The notes beneath the pieces are model-generated. The model searched no databases, was not told where the DNA came from, and was given only the letters and a program-made list of their open reading frames with translations. Source: Candidatus Leptofilum gracile (GTDB taxonomy: Bacteria; Chloroflexota; Anaerolineae; Promineifilales; Promineifilaceae). Taken from it: 64,000 nt of DNA. Shown in pieces: positions 26,189 through 34,975 of this stretch; the stretch's first letter is position 1; each line of letters starts with the position of its first letter. The DNA is taken from assembly GCA_016713825.1 (NCBI GenBank), contig JADJOJ010000009.1, forward strand, positions 62,001 through 126,000. The letters are read 5' to 3'. The position numbers and the translations under genes were made by a program.

Positions 26189-27823
26189 ATGAAAAAATTT
26201 TGGATAATCTGGTTGGGTCTGGGGGGAACGGCCGTTGCCCTTTTCACCGTCTTTAGCCAGCAAACAAACGCCGCACCCACCGCCGCCACCTACTACGTCT
26301 GCGACTGCCAACCCAACGCCGACGGCGACTGCGTGGCAGGCAGCGACGCCAACAGCGGCACCAATCCCGCCGTGCCCTGGCAAACGGTGGAAAAAGCCCG
26401 TACCCAATTCAACAGCGGCACGGCCGGGGATGAAATTCGCTTTTGCCAGGGCGGCGCGTTTGACATGAGCGGGGCATCACGCTGGGTCAACGCCAGCTGC
26501 GCCGCTGCCCAGCCGTGCCTGGTGGCGGATTATGGGCCACCGTGGGCGTCTGGGGATGAAGCCCGCCCCATTTTGCTGCGCACGGTGGATGATCATGCGT
26601 TCGATTTGTCTAACGGCGGCTCCGCCCTTGCCGAAGGGGGGTACAGCTTCCGCAATTTGGACCTGCGCTGCCCGGCCTGCACCGACGCAGGCGGCTGGGG
26701 CTTTTTTCTTTACAACGATGTGAATGATCTGCTGATTGATTCCGTCAGCTTTGACGGCTTTGCCATTGGCATTCATTTGGCGGGGTCAAATGCGTGCGGC
26801 GGTGGGGATGTGACTTGCAACGGCCGTAACGATCGCATCACCATCCGTAACGTCACCATCCGCAACAGCTTGCGCCAGGGCATTTTGGGCGGCGGGGATG
26901 ACATCCTCATCGAAAACAGCAGCTTTGAAAACAACGGCAACGGCACCATTTTTGACCACAACATTTACGTGAGCGGCGGCAGTCGGATTACCATTCGCGG
27001 CAACGATTTGTACCGCTCCTCGCTAGACGGAAACGGCCGTTGCAACGGCACCTCGCTGGTGGGGCACGGCGTGATGAGCGATTTGCTCATCGAGGGGAAT
27101 GTGGTGCGCGAGGACGTGGGCCAGGCCAACGATGGGTGCTGGGGCATTGCCATCACCCCGGCGTATGGTACGGCCGAAGCGTTTAGCAACGTTATCATTC
27201 GGGGCAATCGGGTGGAAAATGTGGGCAATGTGGCCATTGGCACGGCATCGTGCCTGAACTGCACCATCGAAAACAATGTGCTCATCCAAAATCAGGGGTT
27301 TGGCATGACGGCCGTTGCCATCCCCGCGCAGGTGCCACAGGCGGGCGACACCATCAGTGCCAACCTCATCGTTCGCAACAACAGCATCTGGACCAACACG
27401 GGCACGGGCATTGCGCTCAATGAAGGCAGCGGCCACACCATTGTCAGCAACGCCATCCAGGCCACGGGCAGCAATGCCATCTGGAACTGTTTGGATGCCA
27501 CTTTGGCAGCCAGCAATTATGATCTGATCGATTACAACGTGTGCGGTTTTAGCGCGGGGGAGTGGGCCAACGGCGTGGGCAATTTGGCGGCGTGGCAAGG
27601 TATGGGCTGGGCAACAAATTCAATCGCGGATCTGCCTGGCTTTGTGAGTGGCTCCGATTTGCGGCCGGGGGTGGCAACGGCCGTTCTCATCCAAGCCGGT
27701 CATCCCACCCTCAGCAGCCCCACCGATTTCAATGGCAGCCCCCGCCCCGCCCCGCCATCGGCTGGCGCTTATGAATGGCTGGAACTGGCTGAAAAGCTGT
27801 ACATACCGCTGCTGGTTAAGTGA
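26189..27823 (+). CDS. Secreted right-handed parallel beta-helix protein
   Basis: About 544 residues. GGAGG lies 4 nt before ATG 26189; signal MKKFWIIWLGLGGTAVALFT with cleavage near NAAPTA. An N-terminal segment has a GTNPAVPWQTVEKARTQF block typical of polysaccharide-lyase-like beta-helix proteins (DUF1565-type). The middle is a parallel beta-helix with repeated N-x-I/V-x-N-x-hydrophobic rungs (ITIRNVTIRN, ILIENSSFENNG, LIEGNVVRED, TIENNVLIQNQG, LIVRNNSIWTN). SAGAYEW near the end resembles the choice-of-anchor Q motif, followed by LYIPLLVK, a YLPLV-type tail. Probable extracellular carbohydrate-binding or lyase-like protein; catalytic residues cannot be assigned. Confidence 0.85.
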   Translation: MKKFWIIWLGLGGTAVALFTVFSQQTNAAPTAATYYVCDCQPNADGDCVAGSDANSGTNPAVPWQTVEKARTQFNSGTAGDEIRFCQGGAFDMSGASRWVNASCAAAQPCLVADYGPPWASGDEARPILLRTVDDHAFDLSNGGSALAEGGYSFRNLDLRCPACTDAGGWGFFLYNDVNDLLIDSVSFDGFAIGIHLAGSNACGGGDVTCNGRNDRITIRNVTIRNSLRQGILGGGDDILIENSSFENNGNGTIFDHNIYVSGGSRITIRGNDLYRSSLDGNGRCNGTSLVGHGVMSDLLIEGNVVREDVGQANDGCWGIAITPAYGTAEAFSNVIIRGNRVENVGNVAIGTASCLNCTIENNVLIQNQGFGMTAVAIPAQVPQAGDTISANLIVRNNSIWTNTGTGIALNEGSGHTIVSNAIQATGSNAIWNCLDATLAASNYDLIDYNVCGFSAGEWANGVGNLAAWQGMGWATNSIADLPGFVSGSDLRPGVATAVLIQAGHPTLSSPTDFNGSPRPAPPSAGAYEWLELAEKLYIPLLVK

Positions 27824-28861
27824 GGGGGCCGCTGCCTTTGGCAAAGCCTGCCTGCTTTAACCAGGCCAACGTGGTGGCAATAGCTTCTGAGCGCGAGATG
27901 ATGGGCGCATAACCAAAATCGCGGGCGGCTTTGGCGTGGCTGAAGTGGAAGTCGAGGCAGGTGGAGGCAACTGTGTAGCGGGTGAGCGGCAGCAGCGTGG
28001 GGGCAGCGGCACGCGCAGCCGCTGGAGCGTTTCTAAAACCACCGCCAGGCCATAGGCCACCGGGTACGGAATGTTTTGGGTGGCCACACCGTAGCCCAGC
28101 CCTTGCAAAAATGGTGCCATGAAGTCGTAAAAGTTGGTGGGGGGCGTCGTCGGTGATGAAGTACGCTTGCCCGGCCACGGCCGAATTGGGCACCAGTGCC
28201 TTTGCGGCCAGCCAATGGGCCTGCACCACATTGCCGATGTAAACGTGATTGAATTGGGAACGGCCGTTGCCCAACCGAATCGCCCGCCCTTGCTGTGTAT
28301 TTTTGATGATGTTGGGCAGCCGGTGCTTGTCCCCCGGGCCAAAAATGCCCGCCGTGCGCAGGCCGCAGGTTAGCAGCCCGTTTGCTCCGTTGGCGGCCAG
28401 AACCAGTTGCTCCGCTTCTGCTTTGCTGGCGCTGTACGCGTTCAATGGGCGGTGCGCATACGGCAGCGATTCATCCCCGGCGCGGATGGGCCGTCCCTCA
28501 AACACCGCATCAATCGAGCTGGTGTAGATGAGGCGCTGCACGCCAGCCTGTTGGCACGCCTGCAATAAATTTTGCGTGCCGCTCACGTTGACCGCGTGCA
28601 CCAATTTATTTTCGGCCAAAGACCAGCCAACGTGCGAGGCGGTGTGGAAAACGGTGTCTATGTTTTGGCAGGCGCGTTCTACATCGGGCAGATGGCGCAA
28701 ATCGCCCACAACCGCGTCAACTTCTGGGTGCGGGTGGGGGGCTAAATCAAAAGAGCGCACCGAGACGCCTTGCGCCAGCAAGCGGTGAATCAGGGCCTGG
28801 CCTAAAAACCGTTGCCGCCGGTGACCAGGCAGTTTTGTAAGGAAGCGGTTGGTGGGGTCAT
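27816..28861 (-). pseudogene. NAD-dependent epimerase/3-beta-HSD-type SDR, three apparent frameshifts
   Basis: Extended SDR. ATG at 28861 gives MTPPTASLQNCLVTGGNGF, the Rossmann glycine motif, but an in-frame TAG follows because A5 at 28804-28808 is one base short; the next frame resumes LAQGVSVRSFDLAPHP. The catalytic YxxxK is NAYSASKAEAEQLV. A second shift at the G6 run 28139-28144 moves the text to NFYDFMAPFLQGLGYGVAT, and a third at G5 27999-28003 returns it to LLPLTRYTVASTCLDFHFS and the end. All three are homopolymer slips, so the gene is probably intact in the organism. The family includes sterol/hopanoid and sugar epimerases. Its 3' end overlaps the beta-helix gene by 8 bp. Confidence 0.8.
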
Positions 28862-28885
28862 GATGCTGATTGTCGGGCGATGGGG

Positions 28886-29509
28886 TTAGCGATCGGCCGA
28901 GTCGAAAAATTCTACCTTGCCGGTGGTCAAATCGTATTCTGCGCCGACGACCAGCAGGCCGTCGTTGGCGCTGAGCTCCTCCAAAATTTTGGAGCCGTGG
29001 CGCAGGCGGTTTACCGAGGTGCGCACGTTGGCCCGAACGGCGTGGTGCACCAGCGCTTCCCGGTCGTGGCGCAGGTCGGTGTGCAGCAGTTCTTCTACGG
29101 ACGGCCGTATGTAATCCACAATGGCCCGCAGGTTGGGGGAGCGATTTTCGCTGGGCCGTTCCAGCTCATCCAGCGTGGCCAGCACCGCGCCGCAGGAGCT
29201 GTGCCCCATCACCACCACCAGCCGGGTGCCAAACATCTCGGCGGCATACTCTACGCTGCCGATGTGCGACGGGGCCACAATGTTGCCCGCCACGCGAATG
29301 ACAAACAGGTCGCCCAGCCCCTGGTCAAAAATCAGTTCGGCCGGCACGCGTGAATCGGAGCAGCCCAGGATGATGGCGAAGGGGGATTGCCCGTGTACCA
29401 GCTCTTGGCGCTGCGCCTGGGTAATCAGCACGCTGCGGCTGCGATCATCGGTGGCGAAACGGCCGTTTCCCTCCCGTAGTCGTTTTAACGCGTCATTGGC
29501 ATTCATCAT
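28886..29509 (-). CDS. Beta-class carbonic anhydrase
   Basis: 207 residues. Zinc ligands and the Asp-Arg dyad are visible: ILGCSDSRVPAELIFDQGLG (Cys, Asp, Arg) and VVVMGHSSCGAVLATLDEL (His and second Cys). FVIRVAGNIV and GSVEYAAEMFGTRL are further family blocks. The enzyme interconverts CO2 and bicarbonate in the cytoplasm. It begins immediately after the DUF4177 gene (stop and start nearly touch), so the two are cotranscribed leftward. Length and all key residues are normal. Confidence 0.95.
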   Translation of the reverse strand: MMNANDALKRLREGNGRFATDDRSRSVLITQAQRQELVHGQSPFAIILGCSDSRVPAELIFDQGLGDLFVIRVAGNIVAPSHIGSVEYAAEMFGTRLVVVMGHSSCGAVLATLDELERPSENRSPNLRAIVDYIRPSVEELLHTDLRHDREALVHHAVRANVRTSVNRLRHGSKILEELSANDGLLVVGAEYDLTTGKVEFFDSADR

Positions 29510-29713
29510 TTAAGAAGCATCCCGCTCAAAATAAAGATAAACGTACACAGCAAAACCAAAGCCGGTGGCATCGGTAGACACCAGCCGCCACCCCTCTTTG
29601 CTGTATTCATCTAGCTTGGCTTGAATCTCTTCTCTAGACGAATTGACAATGTGCTCCGCATCTGCGGTGAGCTTGGTGTAGTAGGTTAATCCCTCAACTT
29701 TATACTCTTTCAT
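29510..29713 (-). CDS. DUF4177 family small protein
   Basis: 67 residues: MKEYKVEGLTYYTKLTADAE, then a helix (SSREEIQAKLDEYSKEGW) and RLVSTDATGFGFAVYVYLYF. The pattern of an N-terminal strand, a KLNEYGKEGWELV-like turn and a final strand pair matches DUF4177. Function unknown. RBS region AAAAAGGAAAAAG lies just upstream on the minus strand. It is the first gene of a two-gene unit with the carbonic anhydrase. Confidence 0.8.
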   Translation of the reverse strand: MKEYKVEGLTYYTKLTADAEHIVNSSREEIQAKLDEYSKEGWRLVSTDATGFGFAVYVYLYFERDAS

Positions 29714-29772
29714 CTTTTTCCTTTTTGGGTCAGCCAGTTGTTTGCCTTTTATTTTAGGTAACTATACAGCCT

Positions 29773-29847
29773 CTCTGGCTGTGGCCGGCGTCTCGCCGTG
29801 CCACCTGGCTGGCATGGTCTGTAGAGCAGCCTGAGAGGCGGCCAGAG
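29773..29847. repeat. Structured dispersed repeat, copy 2
   Basis: Outer arms CTCTGGC (29773-29779) / GCCAGAG (29841-29847); inner stem GTGGC-CGGCG / CGCCG-T-GCCAC (29781-29790, 29794-29804). It shares primary sequence and bulged T with the copy at 2744-2801, with covarying base pairs. Confidence 0.6.
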
Positions 29848-29870
29848 TAACTGAATAGTAGATTTGTTCC

Positions 29871-29990
29871 TTAATAACTCATGTTACGCAGTGTAGATTT
29901 CAAAAGTCTAATTTCTCTCTGGTGATAAACCAATTGCCTTGGAGACTTTTGAAATCTTTTCCAGAGTGAGTGCGTAACATCAGTTAATAA
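29871..29990 (+). mobile_element. MITE copy 1 (106 bp) with TTAATAA target duplication
   Basis: The element at 29878-29983 begins CTCATGTTACGCA and ends TGCGTAACATCAG, imperfect terminal inverted repeats (12 of 13), with a second inner pair AGATTTCAAAAGTCT / AGACTTTTGAAATCT. It is flanked by direct repeats TTAATAA (29871-29877, 29984-29990). An identical copy in reverse orientation is at 59715-59820. It has no coding capacity, so it would move with a transposase in trans. Confidence 0.85.
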
Positions 29991-30035
29991 AATTTAGGGA
30001 AAAATGGGACACAGATGAGTCCACTGAAAAAGCAA

Positions 30036-30118
30036 ACCGCAAAGACGCAAAGGACGCAAAGTTTTAAAGATAACCAGAGAAAAATCCCCGCGATCTCCGC
30101 GCCTCTGCGGTGAAATCA
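30036..30118. repeat. CGCAAAG-type fold-back repeat, copy 2
   Basis: Left arm ACCGCAAAGACGCAAAGG, right arm CTCCGCGCCTCTGCGGTGAA. The remaining 29991-30502 stretch has no convincing gene; a 61-codon frame at 30251-30436 has no recognisable product. Confidence 0.65.
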
Positions 30119-30502
30119 CCCTTTTTTCAGTAGAGCCATCTGTGTCCTAAATTCTTCATCTCTTTGATCAGGAACAACTCTAGTTACTATTTTAGTAAAT
30201 ATTTGTGGTGTGGCTACCGCAACCTGCAAATGAGATGAGGGTGTGCCCCGTTGCCCGGCTCAGGCAGTTACGATGACTACGCCTGGACTTATGCGCAGGT
30301 GTTGGGCGCCTGCACCGGGGAGGCTGCCTCACAGAAGCCGACGTTGGGGCGTAAAGTTATACCCAAAATGTATCCTGTTTTTGTGCCACGGGTGATACGC
30401 GCGCGGCCCGCACTGCGGCATACTCAGAGCACCTAATGGTAAAAAAGCGTTTTGCTGGCTGTTTTGCTTTGCCGCAAAAGAGGCGCAAGACGAGGAGCAG
30501 CT

Positions 30503-31732
30503 ATGCTTTCCTATAAAAATGTCATTTTAGGCGGTGGCTTAACCGCCGGATATGCAGCCCAAACGTTTGCCGAGATGGGCAGCCAGCCCGGTGATTTATG
30601 CATTGTGTCGGCCGAAGGGACGCTGCCGTATGAACGGCCGTCGCTTTCCAAAGGCTTTTTGGCCGGTGAAGAAGACCGCGCCGATATTTTGATCAATGAA
30701 CCCGAGTTTTACCGGGATAACGGAATTGAGGTGCTGCTGGATACGGCCGTTACCCACGTCGATTTCAACAAGAAGCGGCTCTATGCTGGCGACAACGAGA
30801 TCGCCTACGAAAAATTGCTGATTGCCACCGGAGCGCGCCCGCACACCCTCGACTTGCCAGGGTCTGATCTGGACAACATTTTCTACCTGCGCCAGATTGG
30901 TGACGCCCGCCAAATTCGGCAGCAGGCACAGCGGGCCGATACGGCCGTTGTCATTGGCGGCAGCTTTATTGGCATGGAAGCCGCCTCTGTCTTGCAAAGC
31001 GAGGGCGTCGAGGTCACCATGATCTTCCCGAAGCGCGTGTTTGGGAGGCGTTTTTACGCCGCAAATGTCTGCCTTTTTGAGCGCTACTACCGTGACCGAG
31101 GGGTGACCATCCTGCCCGGGCAACAAATTGCTTCCTTTCGCGGCGACGGCAAGGTGCGGTACGTGGTTACCCAATCGGGCCAAAAGCTGCTGGTAGACCT
31201 GGTGGTGGCGGGCATTGGCGTCCAGCCCAATGGCGATCTGTTTGCCAACAGCGCGTTAGAGCTGGCCAACGGGGCCATCATTGTGAACCGCTTTTTGCAA
31301 ACCAACCTGCCAGATGTGCTGGCGGCTGGGGATGTGACCCGCTACCGCAGCACGCTGTATGAACGGCCGTTGCACATCGAGCATTGGGACAACGCCGTGG
31401 CCCAGGGGCAGCACGCTGCCAAACTGCTGCTGGGCGAACTTCAGCCATTTGAGCACGTGCCCTACTTCTTCTCTGACGTGTTCGACCTCTCTTATGAATT
31501 TTGGGGCGACGTACGGGGTGCAAACGAAGTGGTGCATCGCGGCGCTGTGGCCGATGGTGAATTTAGCGCCTGGTGGTTGGGTGAAGACGGCCGTTTACTG
31601 GCCGCCTTTGTCATGAACCGGCCCGAAGAAGAGCGCGACTGTGCCCCGTACTGGATTCAATCTGGCCAGGCGCTTTCCGCCGACTGGCTGCGCCACAGCA
31701 AAACCTTTACCGCCAAGATGGCCGCGCCATAA
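30503..31732 (+). CDS. FAD-dependent pyridine nucleotide-disulfide oxidoreductase (ferredoxin/monodehydroascorbate reductase-like)
   Basis: About 409 residues from ATG 30503, preceded by GAGGAG. FAD site VILGGGLTAGYAAQTFAE, LPYERPSLSKGFL (conserved in the AIF/ferredoxin-reductase group), LLIATGARPHTLDLPG, NAD(P) site VVIGGSFIGMEAASVLQSEG, and the second FAD motif LAAGDVTRYRS. The C-terminal domain (YFFSDVFDLSYEFWGDV) is a Reductase_C fold. No redox-active CxxC is present, so it is not a dithiol reductase; it should pass electrons from NAD(P)H to a small acceptor. Four ACGGCCGT octamers lie inside. An in-frame start at 30452 would add 17 unconserved residues. Confidence 0.9.
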   Translation: MLSYKNVILGGGLTAGYAAQTFAEMGSQPGDLCIVSAEGTLPYERPSLSKGFLAGEEDRADILINEPEFYRDNGIEVLLDTAVTHVDFNKKRLYAGDNEIAYEKLLIATGARPHTLDLPGSDLDNIFYLRQIGDARQIRQQAQRADTAVVIGGSFIGMEAASVLQSEGVEVTMIFPKRVFGRRFYAANVCLFERYYRDRGVTILPGQQIASFRGDGKVRYVVTQSGQKLLVDLVVAGIGVQPNGDLFANSALELANGAIIVNRFLQTNLPDVLAAGDVTRYRSTLYERPLHIEHWDNAVAQGQHAAKLLLGELQPFEHVPYFFSDVFDLSYEFWGDVRGANEVVHRGAVADGEFSAWWLGEDGRLLAAFVMNRPEEERDCAPYWIQSGQALSADWLRHSKTFTAKMAAP

Positions 31733-31740
31733 CAATTTTT

Positions 31741-31863
31741 GGGGTCTTTAGGATTTGGCGGGGTGAACCTATTTTTTGCACCGAATTAGACCAAATTAAC
31801 GCGAATTGTTGTGATAGTTCGCGTCAATTTGTTGCAAACTCCAGGGAATCCCAAAGAGCCCTT
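31741..31863 (+). repeat. 123-bp fold-back repeat, copy 1
   Basis: Begins GGGGTCTTTAGGATTTGGCG and ends GGGAATCCCAAAGAGCCC, with inner arms AACGCGAA / TTCGCGTCAA. Other copies at 49499-49620 (reversed) and 53074-53192. Confidence 0.7.
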
Positions 31864-31885
31864 AGTTTATTTAAAGAGGTTAAAA

Positions 31886-32381
31886 ATGACAGACTTGCAA
31901 GAAACAATCCGGCACAAAGGCAATACCTTTGCCCAGGTGGCCGAGGAAAAAATGAATCAGTGGCGGGGGGAGTTAACCCGCCTGGAACGAGAAATAAATG
32001 AACTCGATGATCCCCTCCAGGCCAACTATTTCCGGCGGTTAGCGGCTCTGAAGCTAAACTGGCAGCAGGTTGAAGCCAAATTTAGCACCATGACTCGGGC
32101 GGATGAGGCTGCGTGGGAGCAAGCACGGCAAGATTGGCAAGAAACGGCCGTTGCCTACCAGACCGCCTTCCACAAAACGGCCGATGAAATTCGCCAGCTT
32201 GTGCCTCTCGGTTGGCTGCAAGGCTACACCAACTTGCGCACTATGGATTCTGAAGGTTGGGCGCAAGGGGTTGGGCCATCGCCCTGCTGGCTCCGAAGGT
32301 TGGGCCGAAGGCATGGGCCACAAAGAAAAACCAGCTTCTCGCGGCTGGGCCGAAGGGTATGAAAAAGTGACGCACCCTTAA
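31886..32381 (+). pseudogene. Small helical protein with C-terminal GWAEG repeats, one apparent frameshift
   Basis: ATG 31886 after AAAGAGG. About 115 residues of charged helix (GELTRLEREINELDDPLQAN, TMTRADEAAWEQARQDWQET), likely a coiled coil, then a short tail. In the current frame the tail becomes nonsense after SEGWAQG, but the next frame reads GLGHRPAGSEGWAEGMGH and SRGWAEGYEKVTHP to a stop at 32381, giving three GWA-x-G repeats. The slip is one extra G in GGGG 32267-32270. Family not recognised. A copy of a fold-back repeat forms its 5' flank. Confidence 0.6.
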
Positions 32382-32476
32382 CTTCTTAAATGCTTAAACC
32401 AAAAGCGGGGCAAACGGCCGTTTGCCCCGCTTTTGCTATTTGTGGGCAACGGCCGTATTTGCACTAAAATTCGCCG

Positions 32477-33428
32477 ATGTCTACCCTTACCCACGAAGAA
32501 ACCACCGCCCACGGCTACCTGGTGGCCCTGGCCAGCGCGGCGATATTGTCTACAACGGCCGTTTTCATCCGCTACCTCACCGAAACGTACCAGATTCCCC
32601 CTGCTGCTGGCCTTCTGGCGCAGCTTTTTTGTGACGATTACCCTGCTGATTGCTTTGCGACTGTACCGGGCGGCGCTGCTGCGCCTGCCGCGCCGCCATC
32701 TGCCCTACCTGCTGGGGTACGGCCTGCTGTTTGCCGTCTTCAACGGGCTTTGGACGCTTTCCGTGGCGCTGAACGGGGCGGCGGTGGCCACCGTGCTGGT
32801 ATACAGTTCGGCCGCGTTTACGGCGCTGCTGGCCCGCTGGCTGCTCAAAGAGCCGCTCAGTGGAGCCAAACTGGTGGCGATTGGGCTGGCCCTGGCTGGC
32901 TGCGTCCTCGTCGCCGAGGCGCTGAACCCCGACGCCTGGGCCACCAACCTGGCGGGCATTCTCACCGGCACGCTGGCCGGGCTGGGGTACGCAGTTTACA
33001 GCCTGATGGGGCGCTCGGCGGCCCAGCGCGGCCTGAACCCGTGGACCACCCTGCTGTATGTTTTTGGCTTTGCCACGATTTTTTTCTTGCTGGCCAACCT
33101 GGTGCCGGGGCAGCGCATCGTGGGCACGATGGCCACCCCGGCGGAACTGTTTTGGTTTGGCCGCGCCTGGGCTGGCTGGGGGGTGATTATTTTGCTGGCG
33201 GCTGGCCCCACGGTGGCTGGCTTTGGCCTGTACAACACCAGCCTCAGCTTGCTGCCTTCCAGCGTGGCCAACCTGCTTTTAACGACAGAACCGGTGTTTA
33301 CGGCCGTTCTCGCCTACCTGTTCCTGGGGGAGCAGCTAACTGGGCGGCAAATTATGGGCAGCTTGCTCATTTTGGCTGGGGTGCTGTTTTTAAGATGGCG
33401 CAACGGCCGTACCCAACCCAAAACCTGA
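32477..33428 (+). pseudogene. EamA/DMT-family transporter, one apparent frameshift
   Basis: Ten-helix drug/metabolite transporter. ATG 32477 gives MSTLTHEETTAHGYLVALAS and AAILSTTAVFIRYLTETYQI; at C5 32597-32601 the frame slips by one base and continues as LLLAFWRSFFVTITLLIALR. Two EamA halves follow: LNGAAVATVLVYSSAAFTAL ... LLKEPLSGAKLVAIGLALAG and the second half YNTSLSLLPSSVANLLLTTE ... FLGEQLTGRQIMGSLLILAG. Substrate unknown. Restoring one C gives a normal-length (about 317-residue) protein, so a sequence error is plausible. Confidence 0.8.
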
Positions 33429-33514
33429 CAGGTTTACGAGCCAGATTGCAGCTGGGTTTGGCCTGTTGCCTCAGCAATCTTTCCATTCAGACTGTGGGCA
33501 AACCTGTCAGGTTT
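33421..33514. repeat. Paired AAACCTGNCAGGTTT palindromes
   Basis: AAACCTGACAGGTTT (33421-33435) and AAACCTGTCAGGTTT (33500-33514) bracket the gap between convergent genes and are complementary to each other. Further copies: 34758-34772 and 36264-36278. Confidence 0.7.
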
Positions 33515-34628
33515 CAAAGAATCCAGCCAGGCTGTCATCTCCTTCAGCACCAGGTTCAGGTTGCCCATCTGGCAATGCCCCCTCCGCCTCTGCGCTGCTG
33601 AAGACGCGGCTGGTGACCGAGCGGGCGTTTACCAACGCCGCCGCCTGCTTGTGCAGCAGCTTCACCGGCTGGAACGAATCATTTTCGCCGCCCACCAGCA
33701 GCACGTCTTGCGTCACCTTCTCGCTGTGCAGGTGGTGGCGATTCATCCCCATCAGCCAGCGCACCGCCGCCATCGGCTCCTCTTGCTTCACCATGTACGC
33801 CGCCTGCTTCACTGCATGGTCCAAAATGGGAAACAGCCGCATGCGCAGGCGGATGGTGGCATTCATAAACCGCTCCCACTTCACCATCTGCTTTACCAAC
33901 GTTTGGGCAAAGGCGGGAATCTGCTCCAGCCAATCGTACACTGGCGACCAGGCGATTACCTGCGTGATTCGCTTTTCAAAGGCGGCCGCGCGAATGGCCC
34001 AGTAGCCGCCCATCGAAATGCCGATAAGCGCCGCTGACGCAACCCCAAAATAATCCAAAATGGTGCCGATTGGCTTTTCGTAGTCGTGGTCGAAGGGGTG
34101 GCCGTACAGCTGGCGTGCGCCGCCTTGCCCCGGCCCCTCAAAGGCGATGACGCGGTAGCCTGCCTGGGCAAAATGGTGCCACACCACAAAAAATTCCTCA
34201 ATCAATGAATCGAAGCCGCCGAAGATGAGGATGGTGCCTTTGGCGGGCTGGCTGGCGGCAGGCAGTTCCATTGCCGGCAGCACGCTACCGCCGTAGGGCA
34301 CCACGTGCCGCACAATGCCTTCCCCGGCAAAGGCGGCGTAGAATGTGTCTAGAAAATCCTGGTAGATGGCCAGCCGCTGGGCGGAGCCGTGTTCGGCAAA
34401 AAATTCGGCGGCGCGCAGGTAGAAGGCGGCATTGGGGAAACGGCCGTCCCCCTTCGCCGCTTCCGCCAGCTGCAAAAATGCGTGCACATAATCGGCCCGC
34501 GTGTCAATCTGGCTGGCCGCTTTTTGGATGTCTGCCTGCCGGGCGTAGCCCAGGGCGTGCAGCCGGTTCATCTGGTAATTAAAGAAAGTTTGCCTGTGAA
34601 AGGGTTGGTAACCAATGGGCAGGTTCAT
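33507..34628 (-). CDS. Alpha/beta hydrolase (FrsA/DUF1100-like)
   Basis: 373 residues. An N-terminal helical cap (FNYQMNRLHALGYARQADIQ onward) precedes a hydrolase core with TILIFGGFDSLIEEFFVVW, the GPGQGG turn, nucleophile elbow ALIGISMGGYWAIR, and LLVGGENDSF with the acid. The last 27 residues are out of frame: one G too many in the C5/G5 run at 33578-33582; the alternative frame gives HCQMGNLNLVLKEMTAWLDS with the catalytic His. Substrate unknown. GAGGAGG lies close before the ATG. Expression is probably regulated: a palindromic operator lies within the promoter and an intrinsic terminator within the leader. Confidence 0.85.
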   Translation of the reverse strand: MNLPIGYQPFHRQTFFNYQMNRLHALGYARQADIQKAASQIDTRADYVHAFLQLAEAAKGDGRFPNAAFYLRAAEFFAEHGSAQRLAIYQDFLDTFYAAFAGEGIVRHVVPYGGSVLPAMELPAASQPAKGTILIFGGFDSLIEEFFVVWHHFAQAGYRVIAFEGPGQGGARQLYGHPFDHDYEKPIGTILDYFGVASAALIGISMGGYWAIRAAAFEKRITQVIAWSPVYDWLEQIPAFAQTLVKQMVKWERFMNATIRLRMRLFPILDHAVKQAAYMVKQEEPMAAVRWLMGMNRHHLHSEKVTQDVLLVGGENDSFQPVKLLHKQAAALVNARSVTSRVFSSAEAEGALPDGQPEPGAEGDDSLAGFFET

Positions 34629-34652
34629 CTTCTACCTCCTCGTTAGGGTATG

Positions 34653-34676
34653 AAAAAAGCCCCAAAGCGTTTGGGA
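34653..34676 (-). terminator. Intrinsic terminator inside the leader of the alpha/beta hydrolase gene
   Basis: On the minus strand GTCCCAAA, CGC loop, TTTGGGGC, then six T, ending 25 nt before the ATG at 34628 and about 50 nt after the predicted transcription start. It could be an attenuator or insulate the gene. Confidence 0.65.
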
Positions 34677-34714
34677 CTTGTCGTTGCTAAATTGGGTTAT
34701 TGCCTGCGGAAAAT

Positions 34715-34743
34715 AGTATAGACCAGTAGGTCTAGACTGTCAA
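34715..34743 (-). promoter_or_regulatory. Promoter with palindromic operator for the alpha/beta hydrolase gene
   Basis: Minus strand TTGACA (34743-34738), 17-bp spacer, TATACT (34720-34715). The palindrome TAGACCAGTAGGTCTA (34719-34734) occupies spacer and -10, a typical TetR-type operator position. Confidence 0.7.
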
Positions 34744-34975
34744 GTCTAAGAAGGGGGAAACCTGACAGGTCTGTTGGGTTTTGGCGTCGAAAAGATTTTT
34801 TGGGCTCTTTGGGAATTCAGGGGGTTTACAGCCCGTGATGCGTGAAACGTGACCAGAGAGGCATCTGTCAAGTCCTAAAATAAATTGACAAAAAAGGGGC
34901 AACACGCAATCCCTTATGTAAAGTGAATAGTGGCCGGATAGGCAAATTCAAGGGGAGAGGTGTGGCCTGTCGTAA
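34744..34975. other. Intergenic stretch between promoter and IS remnant
   Basis: No gene seen. Contains an AAACCTGACAGGTCT palindrome (34758), a GGGGGTTTACAGCCC fragment shared with 7262-7280, and AT-rich sequence. Confidence 0.4.

Noticed and set aside
30251..30436. 61-codon plus-strand frame before the FAD oxidoreductase
   Set aside because: No ribosome site, no family pattern, composition like surrounding non-coding DNA.
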